Of a DNA stretch of 64,000 bases, positions 1 through 7,630 are shown piece by piece. This DNA comes from a halophilic archaeon SHRA6 (GTDB lineage Archaea; Halobacteriota; Halobacteria; Halobacteriales; Haloferacaceae): assembly GCA_005239175.1 (NCBI GenBank), contig SOPS01000001.1, positions 310,001 to 374,000 on the forward strand. Direction: 5' to 3'. A program made the translations under genes and the position numbers. The notes under the pieces were generated by a model. It did no database searches, was not told the DNA's origin, and was given only the letters and a program-made list of their open reading frames with translations. Numbering within the stretch: position 1 is the first letter of the stretch; the number at the start of each line of letters is the position of its first letter.

Positions 1-178
1 TGCAGTCCAGGGCTTTTCCGCATCGGCCGCGGACGGGACGCCGATGCCAGCACACCCACGGATGAACGACGTATGGGAACCCACCGAAGACGCGATTTCC
101 AACGCGTTGACGGGAGAGATGTCTCTCGAAGATGCGCTCGCAGAGGCCGAAGAGCGCGTCCGTGACAACTGGGAGTAA
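1..178 (+). CDS. Sugar ABC transporter substrate-binding protein (C-terminal end only)
   Basis: Only the last 58 codons are in the window; the reading frame is open from base 2 to the TAA at 176-178. The visible end (…PMPAHPRMNDVWEPTEDAI… then …DNWE) is typical of family 1 extracellular sugar-binding proteins, whose C-terminal helices carry a PxxP/W segment and an acidic amphipathic helix. The stop codon shares its last A with the ATG of the first permease, so the three genes are one operon. The binding protein would capture a sugar or oligosaccharide outside the membrane and deliver it to the two permeases. The substrate cannot be told from this fragment. Confidence 0.8.
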   Translation, partial: AVQGFSASAADGTPMPAHPRMNDVWEPTEDAISNALTGEMSLEDALAEAEERVRDNWE

Positions 179-1143
179 TGGCGACCAGCGACGTCACCCG
201 TCGGGTCGCCGCGATCGAACCGCCGCGGTGGGTGAGTGACAACGTCGGGCTGTTTTTAGTGTTACCGGGACTGTTTTTCTTCCTGTCGTTCGTGGCGATC
301 CCGCTTGTGTATCTGATCGGGCTCTCTGTGACGGACGCGACGCTCGGGACGATGTTTCGCGACGCACCCGGGTTGTGGGGCACGGTCTTCGGCGAGGCGC
401 AGTTCGTTGGAGTCGAAAACTACGCCTCGCTTCTGGCTGATTCACAGTTCTACCGATCGTTCGGAATCACGTGGCTGTTCGTCGCCACGAGCGTCGTCGG
501 CAAGGTGCTGCTCGGTGTCGGATTGGCGATGTCGTTGACGCATTCGTGGGTCCGCGGCAAGCGCGCGATGCGTGCGCTCGTCATCCTCCCGATGGGACTA
601 CCCGCAATCTTCACGATCACCGTGTGGCGCGGCGTGTTCTCCTCGGCGCAGTTCGGACTCGCAAATCAAATGCTCGGCGCACTCGGCATCGGATCGATCG
701 CGTGGTTCAACAGCCGGTGGCTCGCGTTTGCGACGTACAACGTCGCCGAGATGTGGCTCGCATATCCGTTCATGGTCATTATCACCGTCAGTGCGCTCCA
801 GAACGTCCCCACGGAGCTACACGAGGCCGCGAAGGTCGACGGCGCGGGCTTCTTCCATCGTTTCTGGCATGTTACCGTCCCGGCGATCAAGCGGCCGGTG
901 CTGTTTGCGTCGATCCTCACCGCCGCCGCGTCGTTCCAGCAGTTTTTGATCCCGTTCATCTTCAACCGGGGCGGACCGGCGCGGGCGAACGAGCTCATGC
1001 TCCTGTATGGCTACCGTGAGGCGTTCACCTCTGGCGAGATCGGCGAGGGGTCAGCAATCATGCTGACCGCGGTCGCCATCATCGGCCTGTTCATGATCGT
1101 TGCCGCAACGAAAGGCGAACTCGCGGAGGGTGCACACGGATGA
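178..1143 (+). CDS. Sugar ABC transporter permease, MalF/UgpA type
   Basis: A 321-residue inner-membrane protein with about six hydrophobic segments (near residues 24-49, 97-119, 132-151, 187-208, 241-262, 292-311). Between the fourth and fifth lies the cytoplasmic coupling (EAA) loop, with E216-A217-A218, DGA at 221-223 and P235, which docks onto the ATPase. This is the binding-protein-dependent permease family (BPD_transp_1) that forms a heterodimeric channel with the next gene. The ATG overlaps the upstream stop codon by one base and the 3' end overlaps the next ORF by 4 bases, so translation is probably coupled. No ATPase gene is visible on this side. Sugar uptake is inferred from family; the substrate is unknown. 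Confidence 0.9.
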   Translation: MATSDVTRRVAAIEPPRWVSDNVGLFLVLPGLFFFLSFVAIPLVYLIGLSVTDATLGTMFRDAPGLWGTVFGEAQFVGVENYASLLADSQFYRSFGITWLFVATSVVGKVLLGVGLAMSLTHSWVRGKRAMRALVILPMGLPAIFTITVWRGVFSSAQFGLANQMLGALGIGSIAWFNSRWLAFATYNVAEMWLAYPFMVIITVSALQNVPTELHEAAKVDGAGFFHRFWHVTVPAIKRPVLFASILTAAASFQQFLIPFIFNRGGPARANELMLLYGYREAFTSGEIGEGSAIMLTAVAIIGLFMIVAATKGELAEGAHG

Positions 1144-2255
1144 CGCTGCTTTCGTCTATCGCCCAGAAGATACGGGCGGATCTCCGGGCGATTCCGGAGG
1201 CGATCGCCGACTGGGGCAAAAAATCGCGGTACAAGATCGATCTGTATCGGCGCGGCAAGATCGGGGCACTCCAACTCATCGCCCCGGTACTCGCGACAGC
1301 AGGCGCACTCGTGCTCGTCACCGCACTGTTGTTCCCGGTGTACTGGATCGCGCTGGCGGCGCTGTCGGGCGACGGCGGCTCGCTGTACTCCGCAAGTGGA
1401 TTCAAGCTACTCCCAGATGGATTCAATCCGGCGCTGCTCGTGACAGAGGGCGATCTCTGGATGGGGATGGATCTCTCCGCGTTCGTGTGGGTGATTGGGG
1501 ACCTCGTAATCCCGAGCCTTCGGATCAGCATTCCGCTGACGGGGCTTAGTATCGTCACGAACGAGATCGTACTGTTCGAGGCCGCAAACTACGGCGTCGA
1601 CAACCCCTCAGAGTTCACCCACTACGCGTGGAACTCGCTGACGGTCGCGATTCCGACAGTGATCCTGGCGATGGCGGTTGTGGTGCCGGCGTCGTACGCG
1701 CTTTCGCGGCGTGAGTTCCTCATGCGAAAGAAGGTGCTGTACGGCTACATCCTCTTCACACAGGTCGGCGGCGGACTTGGACTCGCGATGCTCATCGCCG
1801 TTTTCGCGATCTTCGCGGAGTTCGGGCTGACGAACGACAAGTTCGCGCTGGCGGTCTACTACGCGGCGATGGCGGTGCCGTTCAACACCTGGCTGTTGAA
1901 GACGTTCATGGACTCGATCCCGGCGTCCTACGAGGAGGCCGCGGTGATGGATGGCGCGCCGCCGTGGCGGGTGGTCTGGGAGATCATCCTCCCGCTGTCG
2001 AAAGCCGGCCTCGCGGCTGTGTTCATCTTCGTGTTCCTCACGGGGTGGATGGAGTTCATCGTCGCCCAGACCGTGTTGCGGCCCGAAAACTACACACTGC
2101 CGGTTGGGCTGTTCGCGTTGATCGACGAATACACCGTGCCGTGGGCACGGTTTTCGGCATTTGCGCTGACGTTTGCCGCGCCGCTGATGTTCATCTATCT
2201 CTTTGCTCAGCGGTACATCGAGTCGGGGCTGTCCTTCGGCGGAATGGAAGGATAG
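1140..2255 (+). CDS. Sugar ABC transporter permease, MalG/UgpE type
   Basis: A 371-residue partner permease overlapping the upstream permease by ATGA. The EAA loop is clear (EEAAVMDGAPPWRVVW, residues 265-280). The first membrane segment is near 45-75 and the next near 163-190. The roughly 85 residues between them are longer than in most MalG proteins (about 280-300 residues in total), giving an enlarged external loop that could contact the binding protein. The N-terminal 40 residues are cytoplasmic and basic. Together with the MalF-type subunit it forms the translocation pore. The gene ends the visible operon; the following 176 bp precede the ribosomal gene. Confidence 0.9.
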   Translation: MTLLSSIAQKIRADLRAIPEAIADWGKKSRYKIDLYRRGKIGALQLIAPVLATAGALVLVTALLFPVYWIALAALSGDGGSLYSASGFKLLPDGFNPALLVTEGDLWMGMDLSAFVWVIGDLVIPSLRISIPLTGLSIVTNEIVLFEAANYGVDNPSEFTHYAWNSLTVAIPTVILAMAVVVPASYALSRREFLMRKKVLYGYILFTQVGGGLGLAMLIAVFAIFAEFGLTNDKFALAVYYAAMAVPFNTWLLKTFMDSIPASYEEAAVMDGAPPWRVVWEIILPLSKAGLAAVFIFVFLTGWMEFIVAQTVLRPENYTLPVGLFALIDEYTVPWARFSAFALTFAAPLMFIYLFAQRYIESGLSFGGMEG

Positions 2256-2431
2256 GCGGCTCGATGTGTGTGTTTCGGGCACAACGGGCCAACGGCTTTC
2301 GAAGCCCTTAATTGACCCACGAGGGTAGCTCATACAACTCGCTGGTGTGCGGGCTTCCAGTGGGCACCCGAACAGTCGGGACGATATGTGGCGGTTGAAC
2401 CGCTGAATCACCAATCGCCCGCGGTGAAACA

Positions 2432-3022
2432 ATGGCACGAAGCTTCTACTCACACATCAAGGAGGCGTGGCGAAACCCGAAGGACGGGAAACTCGCCGAA
2501 CTGCAGTGGCAACGAAAACAGGAGTGGCGCAAGCAGGGCGCGATCGAGCGGATCGATCGCCCGACCCGGCTTGACAAAGCTCGCGAACTCGGCTACAAGG
2601 CCAAACAGGGCGTCATCGTCGCTCGCGTGTCCGTCCGCAAAGGCGGCGCGCGCAAAGAGCGCTTTACCGCCGGCCGGCGATCGAAGCGCCAGGGCGTCAA
2701 CCGGATCGGTCGCCGCAAGTCGATCCAGCGGATCGCCGAAGAGCGCGCGACGCGCAAGTACCCGAACCTCCGCGTGCTGAACTCCTACTGGGTCGGCGAG
2801 GACGGCTCCCAGAAGTGGCACGAGGTCATCCTGGTGGATCCGAACCACGGGGCGATCAAAAACGACGACGATCTCTCGTGGATCTGCGAGAGCCAACACA
2901 CCGATCGTGCGCTCCGTGGGCTGACGAGCGCGGGCACAAAAGGTCGCGGCATGCGAAAGCGCGGCAAAGGGACCGAGCACGTGCGGCCCTCTGTCAACGC
3001 GAACAGCAACCGCGGCAAATAA
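2432..3022 (+). CDS. rpl15e: 50S ribosomal protein L15e
   Basis: A 196-residue basic protein, the eukaryote/archaea-specific L15e of the large ribosomal subunit, which binds 23S rRNA. Diagnostic segments are the N-terminal MARSFYSHIKEAW, the RPTRLDKARELGYKAKQG stretch near residue 45, and the HVRPSVNANSNRG tail, all conserved in the family. Length is normal. It is a single gene between the sugar transporter and the transducer, and a T-tract follows its stop codon. A TATA-like stretch (cttaattgac) lies near 2306-2316, which would imply a leader of about 95 nt; this is not certain. Confidence 0.97.
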   Translation: MARSFYSHIKEAWRNPKDGKLAELQWQRKQEWRKQGAIERIDRPTRLDKARELGYKAKQGVIVARVSVRKGGARKERFTAGRRSKRQGVNRIGRRKSIQRIAEERATRKYPNLRVLNSYWVGEDGSQKWHEVILVDPNHGAIKNDDDLSWICESQHTDRALRGLTSAGTKGRGMRKRGKGTEHVRPSVNANSNRGK

Positions 3023-3030
3023 CGCGTCTC

Positions 3031-3046
3031 GAAACTCTCGTTTTTT
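3031..3046 (+). terminator. T-tract terminator after rpl15e
   Basis: Six T residues at 3041-3046, about 20 nt after the L15e stop codon and with no clear hairpin. Oligo-T alone is the usual archaeal termination signal. Confidence 0.5.
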
Positions 3047-3130
3047 GTCGACCAACGCCCTAGCGACGCAATTATCAGAGCTCGAGAATTGCGGCCGTGG
3101 ATTTAGTATTCGACAGAAGAACGTCTGCGC

Positions 3131-4801
3131 ATGCAGTCATCGCTTCGGGACGGATACGAGTCCTTGCTGTGGAAAACGATGGACATACTCGGGGTGACAG
3201 AATCTGTCGAGCGGAAGATCCTCGTCGCGGTCGGCATTCAATTCAGCGTGTCGATCGGGATGTTCCTCGCGCCGCTCGTGGTTTCGGGCACCACGCTCTT
3301 AGTAACGCAAGGCGGGCTCTTTTTCGCGGCCGGTGTCGCGTTCGTCAATACGACGCTGATCGCCCGCCGCGATCTGGTCACTCCCCTCGACCGTATCGCG
3401 GCTGCGATGGATTCGATGGCTCGCGGGCACGTCGACACCGATCCCATCGAAACCAGCCAGCGCGACGAGGTTGGGGCGCTCGCCCAGTCGTTCAACGGCC
3501 TCCAGTCGTATCTGCGGACGGTCGGCGGACAGGCCGACGCGCTCGCCGAACAGTCATTCGACGATCCGGTGCTCGAGGAGCCGGTGCCGGGACCGTTCGG
3601 GGAATCGATCGAAACGATGGCCGAACGGTTGGAAGCACACACCACCGAACTCAAAGCTCGCTCTGAACGGCTCGAAGGGCTCGTCGCTGCCTTCGAGTCT
3701 TCGACAGCGGCGGCTGGCGATGGTGATCTGACAGCGACGATCGAGGCCGATCTCGGCGACGACGAGACGTACCGACAGGTGATCGACGGCTACAATGAGC
3801 TACTGGGCCGCCTCGGGGGATCGATCGGCGACGCCAGCCGGTTCGGCCGGACCGTCGCGGCGTCGGCCGACGACGTAGCCGATCGCGTGGGTGAACTCGA
3901 TCGCGCGGGCACGGAGATCGCCACGGCGACAGATGACATCGCCGCGGGAGCTGAAACGCAGCGCAACCGGCTCGAATCGGTGTCTTCGGAGGTGAACACC
4001 CTCTCGGCGACCGTCGAGGAGATCGCCGCAACCGCTGATGCCACAAGCGACACCGCGACGACCGCAAACGAGATTGCTCGGACGGGACAGTCAGAAGCAA
4101 CCGAGACGCTTGCGGATCTCTCTGCGATCGAGTCAGGCATTGAAGACGTGTCTGCGTCCGTCGAGGCGCTGAGCGAGCGGATCGACGAGGTCGACGAGAT
4201 CGTCGCGCTGATCGAAGAGATCGCCGAGGAAACGAACCTGCTCGCGCTCAACGCGTCCATTGAAGCCGCCCGCGCCGACGGCGGCGACGGCTTTGCGGTT
4301 GTCGCAGATGAGGTCAAATCGCTCGCCGAGGAGGCTCGCGAATCCGCCGAGGAGATCGCGACACTGCTGTCTGAGATACAGCGGCGTTCCGACGAGTCGG
4401 TTTCGGAGGTCCAGACCACAAAAGACAGCGTCGCCGAGAGTATCGACTCCGTCGAGTCGTCGTTGGAACGATTCGACGAACTCGCCGCTGTCGTGACCGA
4501 CGTGACCAACAGCGTCCACGAGATTAGCGACGCGACCGATCAGCAGGCGCGATCGGCCGAAGACGTCGCAACGCTCGTCGAGGAAGTGACCGAGATCAGC
4601 TACTCGACGGCCGACGACGCTGAGGCCGCTGCAGCGGCTGCAGAGGAGCAGACCACCGCGCTGTCTGGTGTCGCCGAAACCGTCGAGGAGCTCTCAGCTG
4701 GCGCGACAGAGTTGGCCACGATGTTGGAACGCTACCAGACGCCCGAGGCTGACGGGAACGCGGCGGTCGAAGCGACCGGGTCGGTCCCGACCGCAGACTG
4801 A
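3131..4801 (+). CDS. Methyl-accepting (Htr-type) transducer with a short two-helix membrane anchor
   Basis: A 556-residue chemotaxis or phototaxis transducer. Two hydrophobic helices (about 30-50 and 56-78) are joined by only a few residues, so no extracellular ligand domain exists. A HAMP domain follows (about 79-130), then a second HAMP-like segment (about 170-225) and a long coiled coil. The coiled-coil tip (about 360-400, core EETNLLALNASIEAARA) is the conserved CheA/CheW-binding hairpin. Methylatable Glu/Gln pairs flank it. This layout resembles HtrI, which takes its signal from sensory rhodopsin I inside the membrane, but no rhodopsin gene is adjacent. A TATA-like box (atttagtatt, 3101-3110) sits about 25 nt before the ATG. 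Confidence 0.93.
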   Translation: MQSSLRDGYESLLWKTMDILGVTESVERKILVAVGIQFSVSIGMFLAPLVVSGTTLLVTQGGLFFAAGVAFVNTTLIARRDLVTPLDRIAAAMDSMARGHVDTDPIETSQRDEVGALAQSFNGLQSYLRTVGGQADALAEQSFDDPVLEEPVPGPFGESIETMAERLEAHTTELKARSERLEGLVAAFESSTAAAGDGDLTATIEADLGDDETYRQVIDGYNELLGRLGGSIGDASRFGRTVAASADDVADRVGELDRAGTEIATATDDIAAGAETQRNRLESVSSEVNTLSATVEEIAATADATSDTATTANEIARTGQSEATETLADLSAIESGIEDVSASVEALSERIDEVDEIVALIEEIAEETNLLALNASIEAARADGGDGFAVVADEVKSLAEEARESAEEIATLLSEIQRRSDESVSEVQTTKDSVAESIDSVESSLERFDELAAVVTDVTNSVHEISDATDQQARSAEDVATLVEEVTEISYSTADDAEAAAAAAEEQTTALSGVAETVEELSAGATELATMLERYQTPEADGNAAVEATGSVPTAD

Positions 4802-4870
4802 GACTGTTCGCAGGATCGAGCCCACAGCGGCCGGCGAAGGCTTATTTCCAGCCCTGTCGAACCAGACGGT

Positions 4871-5683
4871 ATGACACTCTCACTCGATTCGACACAGCTC
4901 GATCGATACTCCAGACATATCATCATGGACGAGGTCGGACCCGAGGGCCAAGCGCGGCTGCTGTCGGGATCGGCGCTCGTCATCGGCGCGGGCGGACTGG
5001 GCGCGCCGGTAATTCAGTATCTCGCGGCGGCGGGAGTCGGAACGATCGGGATCGTCGACGACGACGTCGTTGAACGGTCGAATCTCCAGCGGCAGATAAT
5101 TCACACTGACGCGAACATCGGCGTCCCAAAGGTCGACAGCGCGGCGGCGTTCGTCGAAGGGCTCAATCCCGACGTGACCGTCGAGACCTACGAGACCCGC
5201 CTAACGGCCGACAACGTCGAGTCGTTGTTCGAGGGCTACGACGTGATCGTCGACGCCTCTGATAACTTTCCGACCCGGTATCTCGTCAACGACGCGGCGC
5301 GGCTCGCGGGTGTGCCGGTGAGCCACGGTGCGATCTACAAATTCGAGGGACAGGTGACGACGCTCTCTCCCGGCGGGCCGTGTTATCGGTGTCTGTTCCG
5401 CGAGCCGCCTGAACCCGGTTCAGTGCCGGACTGTGCGACTACTGGGGTGTTAGGAGTGTTGCCCGGGACCGTCGGATGCATTCAGGCAACAGAGACGGTG
5501 AAGTTGCTGTTGGACAACGGCGAACCGCTCGTCGGCCGGCTGCTGTTTTACGACGCCATGGACATGACGTTCGAGACGATCGACTACCAGGCGAACCCCT
5601 CGTGTCCGGTCTGTGGCGATGACCCGATCGAGTCGATCGAGGGGATCGAGTACGAGGGCGGCTGTCAGGTTCGCGCTAACTGA
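4871..5683 (+). CDS. ubaA: SAMP-activating enzyme E1 (UbaA), ThiF/MoeB/HesA family
   Basis: A 270-residue adenylyltransferase that activates the C-terminal glycine of ubiquitin-like SAMP proteins, both for protein conjugation and for sulfur transfer to tRNA thiouridine and molybdopterin. Visible are the nucleotide loop GAGGLGAPV (39-47), the ERSNLQRQ adenylation motif (69-76), the catalytic cysteine at residue 188 (PDCATTG) and two zinc CxxC pairs at C171/C174 and C245/C248. The cysteine position and total length match Haloferax UbaA. A desampylase of the JAMM family and a rhodanese lie 29 kb away in this window. It appears to be transcribed alone. Confidence 0.95.
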   Translation: MTLSLDSTQLDRYSRHIIMDEVGPEGQARLLSGSALVIGAGGLGAPVIQYLAAAGVGTIGIVDDDVVERSNLQRQIIHTDANIGVPKVDSAAAFVEGLNPDVTVETYETRLTADNVESLFEGYDVIVDASDNFPTRYLVNDAARLAGVPVSHGAIYKFEGQVTTLSPGGPCYRCLFREPPEPGSVPDCATTGVLGVLPGTVGCIQATETVKLLLDNGEPLVGRLLFYDAMDMTFETIDYQANPSCPVCGDDPIESIEGIEYEGGCQVRAN

Positions 5684-5780
5684 TCTATCTCTCGGTTGAT
5701 CGTCGCTGCGCACAAAACAACCGATTGTGCGATTGTTTCGGTTCACGGACGTTTTTCAAATCGGTGGCCGAGTAGCGTAT

Positions 5781-6254
5781 ATGGACGGGCTCGCGGAGCT
5801 GTTAAACGACACACCATTCGTCTCTGAGATGGGAATCGAAGTACTCGAAGCAGCCGACGGGGTGGCGACCGGTCGGCTCGAGCTGGCTGAACGACACTCG
5901 TCGGTTCCGGGCGGCGGCGTCGCCCACGGCGGGGTCACGTACGCGCTCGCGGATACCGTCGGCGGCGCGGCGGCAATCTCGCTGGCGGGCGAACCAACGC
6001 CGACGATCGACATGCGGATCGACTACCTCGCACCCGCAAAAAGCGACCTCCGAGCGGAGGCGACAGTCGTTCGTGCCGGTGGAACCGTGACAACCGTCTC
6101 GATTCGGATTACCGACGCAGACGACACGCACGTCGCCGACGCACAGGGGACGTTCAAATCCGCGGGCGGAGCAAAAACCTCGGTGTGGGGAACGCCAACC
6201 GACGCTGAATCGGCCGATCGAACCGAAGACAACTCCCGGCAGGACAGAGGGTGA
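5781..6254 (+). CDS. PaaI-family hotdog-fold thioesterase
   Basis: A 157-residue hotdog protein, probably hydrolysing acyl-CoA or aryl-CoA thioesters in the cytoplasm. The core hotdog helix motif GGGVAHGGVTYALADTVGGA is typical of PaaI/YdiI thioesterases, with the His-Gly-Gly segment at the active site. The reading frame is open further upstream (to 5727), but the ATG at 5781 (MDGLAELLND) is preferred because homologues begin there and an AT-rich stretch (tttttcaaat) lies about 25-30 nt upstream. The last roughly 25 residues are a polar tail not needed for the fold. The physiological substrate is unknown. Confidence 0.85.
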   Translation: MDGLAELLNDTPFVSEMGIEVLEAADGVATGRLELAERHSSVPGGGVAHGGVTYALADTVGGAAAISLAGEPTPTIDMRIDYLAPAKSDLRAEATVVRAGGTVTTVSIRITDADDTHVADAQGTFKSAGGAKTSVWGTPTDAESADRTEDNSRQDRG

Positions 6255-6292
6255 TGCTAAAGGTTATTACTTTTAGGGTGTCTTGTTAATAT

Positions 6293-6775
6293 ATGACTGT
6301 TGTCAGCGTCTCGATGCCTGAGGAACTTCTCGAACGGATCGATCGCTTCGCGGACGAACACGGCTACACCGGCCGCAGCGAAGTGGTCCGAGAGTCCGCA
6401 CGGAACTTGCTCGGCGAGTTCGAGGACAAACGTCTCGAGGATCGAGACCTGATCGCGATCGTGACGGTGTTGTTCAACTACGAGACGACGAGCGTCGAAG
6501 AGCGGATGATCCGGCTTCGACACGAACACGAGGGACTTGTCGTCTCGAACTTCCACAGCCACGTCGGGAATCACTACTGTATGGAGCTTTTTGTCCTCGA
6601 AGGCGAACTCGAGGATATCTCGACGTTTGTCGGAAAAGTACGGGCAACCCAAGAGACACTGACAGTCGATTACTCCGTGATGCCGGTCGATGATTTCGGG
6701 CCGTTTGCGTCCGAGACGAACGGCACGCACGCCCAAGATCACGATACTGCAGACCGATCGACGCAAACGGAGTGA
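6293..6775 (+). CDS. nikR: Nickel-responsive regulator NikR (ribbon-helix-helix)
   Basis: A 160-residue repressor. Residues 1-45 form a ribbon-helix-helix DNA-binding domain ([19 protein letters not shown]), and residues 55-135 form the ACT-like nickel-sensing domain. The four high-affinity nickel ligands of E. coli NikR (H76, H87, H89, C95) are found at matching spacing as H77, H88, H90 and C96. The C-terminal 25 residues are a variable acidic tail. No nickel transporter or urease gene is nearby, so its targets must lie elsewhere or include its own promoter. AT-rich sequence (ttattacttttag) precedes the ATG. Confidence 0.9.
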   Translation: MTVVSVSMPEELLERIDRFADEHGYTGRSEVVRESARNLLGEFEDKRLEDRDLIAIVTVLFNYETTSVEERMIRLRHEHEGLVVSNFHSHVGNHYCMELFVLEGELEDISTFVGKVRATQETLTVDYSVMPVDDFGPFASETNGTHAQDHDTADRSTQTE

Positions 6776-6781
6776 GCCCGA

Positions 6782-7630
6782 TCACGATCGGACTTCGGCT
6801 GACTCGTCCGAGTCAGTCGATGAGCGACCAATGAACGAGCCAGTCTTCACGTAGCGCCGAGCGCCCTCAACTGAGACGACCGCGAGGACCAATCCGGCTA
6901 ACACGTCGAGCAGCCAGTGGATACCGAGATACATTGTCGAGATAAAGACGCTAACCGCCAGCACTGTCGAGACCCACAGCCAGATGGGGTACTCACGACG
7001 GGTGTGAAACGCCAACAGCGCAACAGTCGCCGACAGGGATGTGTGCAGCGAGGGGAACACGTTCGTCGGCACGTTGACCGATCGCGTGAGAAACTGAAAC
7101 TGTGGATACGTATCGAACAGCAATGATTCGACGAGACCAGGGCCGAACGAGTTGCGTGGCCCGTACGCAATGAACAGCAGATAACAGAGCAGTCCGAGAC
7201 CGTAATTCAGCGTATACGCAAGAACTAGGCTCCGAAAGTGCGTCTGATCCGACAGTGAGAGGTACGCCAGAAACGGGAATATCAGCAAGAACGCGTATCC
7301 GAACACGTAGATATACGAAAAGTACGCAGTGAGAAGTGGCGTCGCAAATGACTGGATGTAGATGACGACACCGCCTTCGATCTGTCTAATGAGCGGTGTG
7401 ACGTTCCAGCCGAACACCCACGAGAGGTTCTGTGTCGCGTCGCGAATCAAGCCATTGGTGACGAGCACGACGAGAAGGACAGCGATGAGCCGCTTCGAAT
7501 CGAGCAGTCGCGGGATAGCTTCACTGCGCAGTTCGAGCAGCCGCGCAGGCCCGATGAACGCGATCGACGCAACGAGACACGCCGAGACGATGAAGATCGC
7601 GACCTCTGTGAGTACCGATAGCAATCCCAT
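6782..7630 (-). CDS. PAP2-superfamily membrane phosphatase/phosphotransferase
   Basis: A 282-residue membrane protein. The start is placed at 7630 (MGLLSVLTEV), because sequence upstream of it in this frame lies inside the preceding gene. About six membrane helices are visible. The PAP2 catalytic signature is present as PSLHTSLSA and, further on, YLGIHWLLDVLAG, giving the two histidines and the aspartate. The N-terminal KxxxxxxRP part of the signature is weak, as in the Aur1/inositolphosphotransferase-like branch. It is likely to act on a lipid or polyprenyl phosphate at the outer face. Its ATG overlaps the TGA of the upstream peptide-binding lipoprotein, an unusual operon partner. Confidence 0.85.
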   Translation of the reverse strand: MGLLSVLTEVAIFIVSACLVASIAFIGPARLLELRSEAIPRLLDSKRLIAVLLVVLVTNGLIRDATQNLSWVFGWNVTPLIRQIEGGVVIYIQSFATPLLTAYFSYIYVFGYAFLLIFPFLAYLSLSDQTHFRSLVLAYTLNYGLGLLCYLLFIAYGPRNSFGPGLVESLLFDTYPQFQFLTRSVNVPTNVFPSLHTSLSATVALLAFHTRREYPIWLWVSTVLAVSVFISTMYLGIHWLLDVLAGLVLAVVSVEGARRYVKTGSFIGRSSTDSDESAEVRS

